A DNA stretch of 64,000 nt from the NCBI GenBank assembly GCA_030141605.1, contig JAQGDQ010000217.1, positions 124,001-188,000 of the forward strand. The letters are read 5' to 3'. Source of the stretch: Tubiluchus corallicola (lineage: Eukaryota > Priapulida > Priapulimorpha > Priapulimorphida > Tubiluchidae). The position numbers were made by a program, and so were the translations under genes. The notes beneath the pieces were generated by a model, which ran no database searches, was not told where the DNA came from, and saw nothing but the letters and a program-made list of their open reading frames with translations. Position 1 is the first letter of the stretch; each line of letters starts with the position of its first letter. Below, piece by piece: positions 62,762-64,000 of this stretch.

Positions 62762-64000
62762 TGTATGCTTATGCATAGGTATTTTCAAATATTGAGCACT
62801 CTTCGGTTGTTGATAAATTTTATATGAGCGGCCTTCATTTTTAAGATTTTATCAATTTTGCTGATGAATTTCCAGGACTTTGAGGTTTCTGTTTCTTTAT
62901 CAGGATTTGTTGGTATTTTTTGCCTATGTAGACAGATCACTGACATAACAGTTGCTGTAACCAAAAAAATTATGTAACTTACGTATTTTTATGAAAGCCA
63001 CAATTTAAAATCCTGGAGGAAAATGCCAACAGAAGTAACAATGGTACCTTTAAATCCTATTGTTTATGTCTACAAGCAACATTTATTGTAATTATATAAG
63101 TTGCTATTTGGTTACTAAAACCCTTGACACCAGGCAGTAGTCAAACAATTTTCTGTGTACAGTACAATTATTCTGTATAACTTATATCTTGTGCTTCTGG
63201 AAAAGTTCGTAATAATTGTAACAGTATTATTGTAATAAAATAACATGTTATTTGTTATGTGGTTCATAAATTCAAATAGCTGAATCAAATATTTGTAGTT
63301 AAGTATAATAACAAAAGATAACTCTTTTGTTTTTCATTAATAAACTTTTTTTTGTAATTGTGGTTTGCCTTTTTTCTGCTCATTGTAGTTTTAAAATGAT
63401 TTTGCTCATTTCTGATGCTAGAGATAGCACAAACGTATTTATTTTATCATTTGACAACAATACACTAAACTACTTAAAATGATCTTTAAATGTTATCTAT
63501 GTTTGCCAACTTTTATAGTATAGCACTATATCAATAGATCACATCGCATTAATTTTTTTGTCAATTCCTTATGCTTAGTACCAGTGTGTAAGAAGGTATA
63601 ACAAGCAAAGACATCAAAGTAGTAGTGAAATTATTGCTTCATTTCTTTTGTACAGAAAAGATTGTTTGATATTGTGTTTTGTGTAAATAATATGTGTATA
63701 ACTTTGTAAATATTATTGATTACACACGTCACTGGTTTTTGTCTACAGTTTTCTTATTTTGCTCTTATATTTTACCTTCATGTGACTTAGCCAGCTTATA
63801 GCCTTGTTATAATATAACAAGTTTCTGTATAACAGGTTTCTGTATAAGTTTTATGAATATGTATTTGACATTGGAAACTATTACTTGAATTTTTTTTTAT
63901 CCAAAAGTCCAAGGCTTTCAGATAATATTACATACATATATACATAAAACTTAATTTCTTCTGCAAGTAATATTGATCAATTCTGCTGTGTGGATAATGT
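62762..64000 (+). other. ATG2: ATG2 3' UTR and downstream flank
   Basis: After the TGA at 62759-62761, AATAAA hexamers occur at 63234-63239 and 63339-63344, so the message probably ends near 63260 or 63365. Beyond that I see no coding exon, RNA gene or named repeat, only AT-rich sequence with a small duplicated phrase (AACAGGTTTCTGTATAA-like) near 63820-63850. Confidence 0.5.

Overview
The window is metazoan nuclear DNA, AT-rich by eye. Genes are split into many short exons with GT-AG (once GC-AG) introns and T-rich acceptors, and non-LTR and hAT-type transposons are present. The three well-conserved proteins are animal-type, and the RTE-like LINE and divergent homeobox fit an invertebrate, probably marine. 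The species cannot be fixed from the sequence. All exon models were built by hand from ORFs, splice consensus, reading phase and remembered family conservation; no search was run.

Layout. (1) 500-4593, minus: a short divergent homeobox gene of three exons. Its first two exons lie between two sequences resembling hAT transposon ends (2282 and 6693), and a broken ZMYM1/hAT-like transposase sits upstream. (2) 6746-7984: intergenic, with a CpG-richer patch and a small degenerate minisatellite. (3) 7985-25653, plus: RTF1, a PAF1-complex subunit, 14 exons, 699 aa. Its last intron (6.6 kb) holds a sense-oriented RTE-like LINE (about 21.2-25.0 kb) with an 88-bp duplicated 5' unit, an endonuclease ORF and an intact reverse-transcriptase ORF in another frame. 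(4) 25654-31053: RTF1 3' UTR, then gene-poor DNA with a pyrimidine tract and a loose inverted repeat. (5) 31054-31515, minus: ISCU, the mitochondrial Fe-S scaffold, as one uninterrupted coding exon. (6) 31516-32171: 656-bp divergent spacer between ISCU and ATG2 with a perfect CRE palindrome. (7) 32172-62761, plus: ATG2, the autophagy lipid-transfer protein, modelled as 40 phase-consistent exons, 2087 aa. Its introns contain a 13 x 31-bp satellite, a long imperfect hairpin, a GC-AG intron and small repeat relics. (8) 62762-64000: ATG2 3' UTR and flank.

The conserved genes act in separate pathways: transcription elongation and histone modification (RTF1), Fe-S cluster assembly (ISCU), phagophore expansion (ATG2). 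No operon-like link is implied. ISCU and ATG2 may share a bidirectional promoter. The items most worth following are the homeobox gene framed by hAT ends, the donor-bearing satellite in ATG2, and the nearly intact LINE in RTF1.
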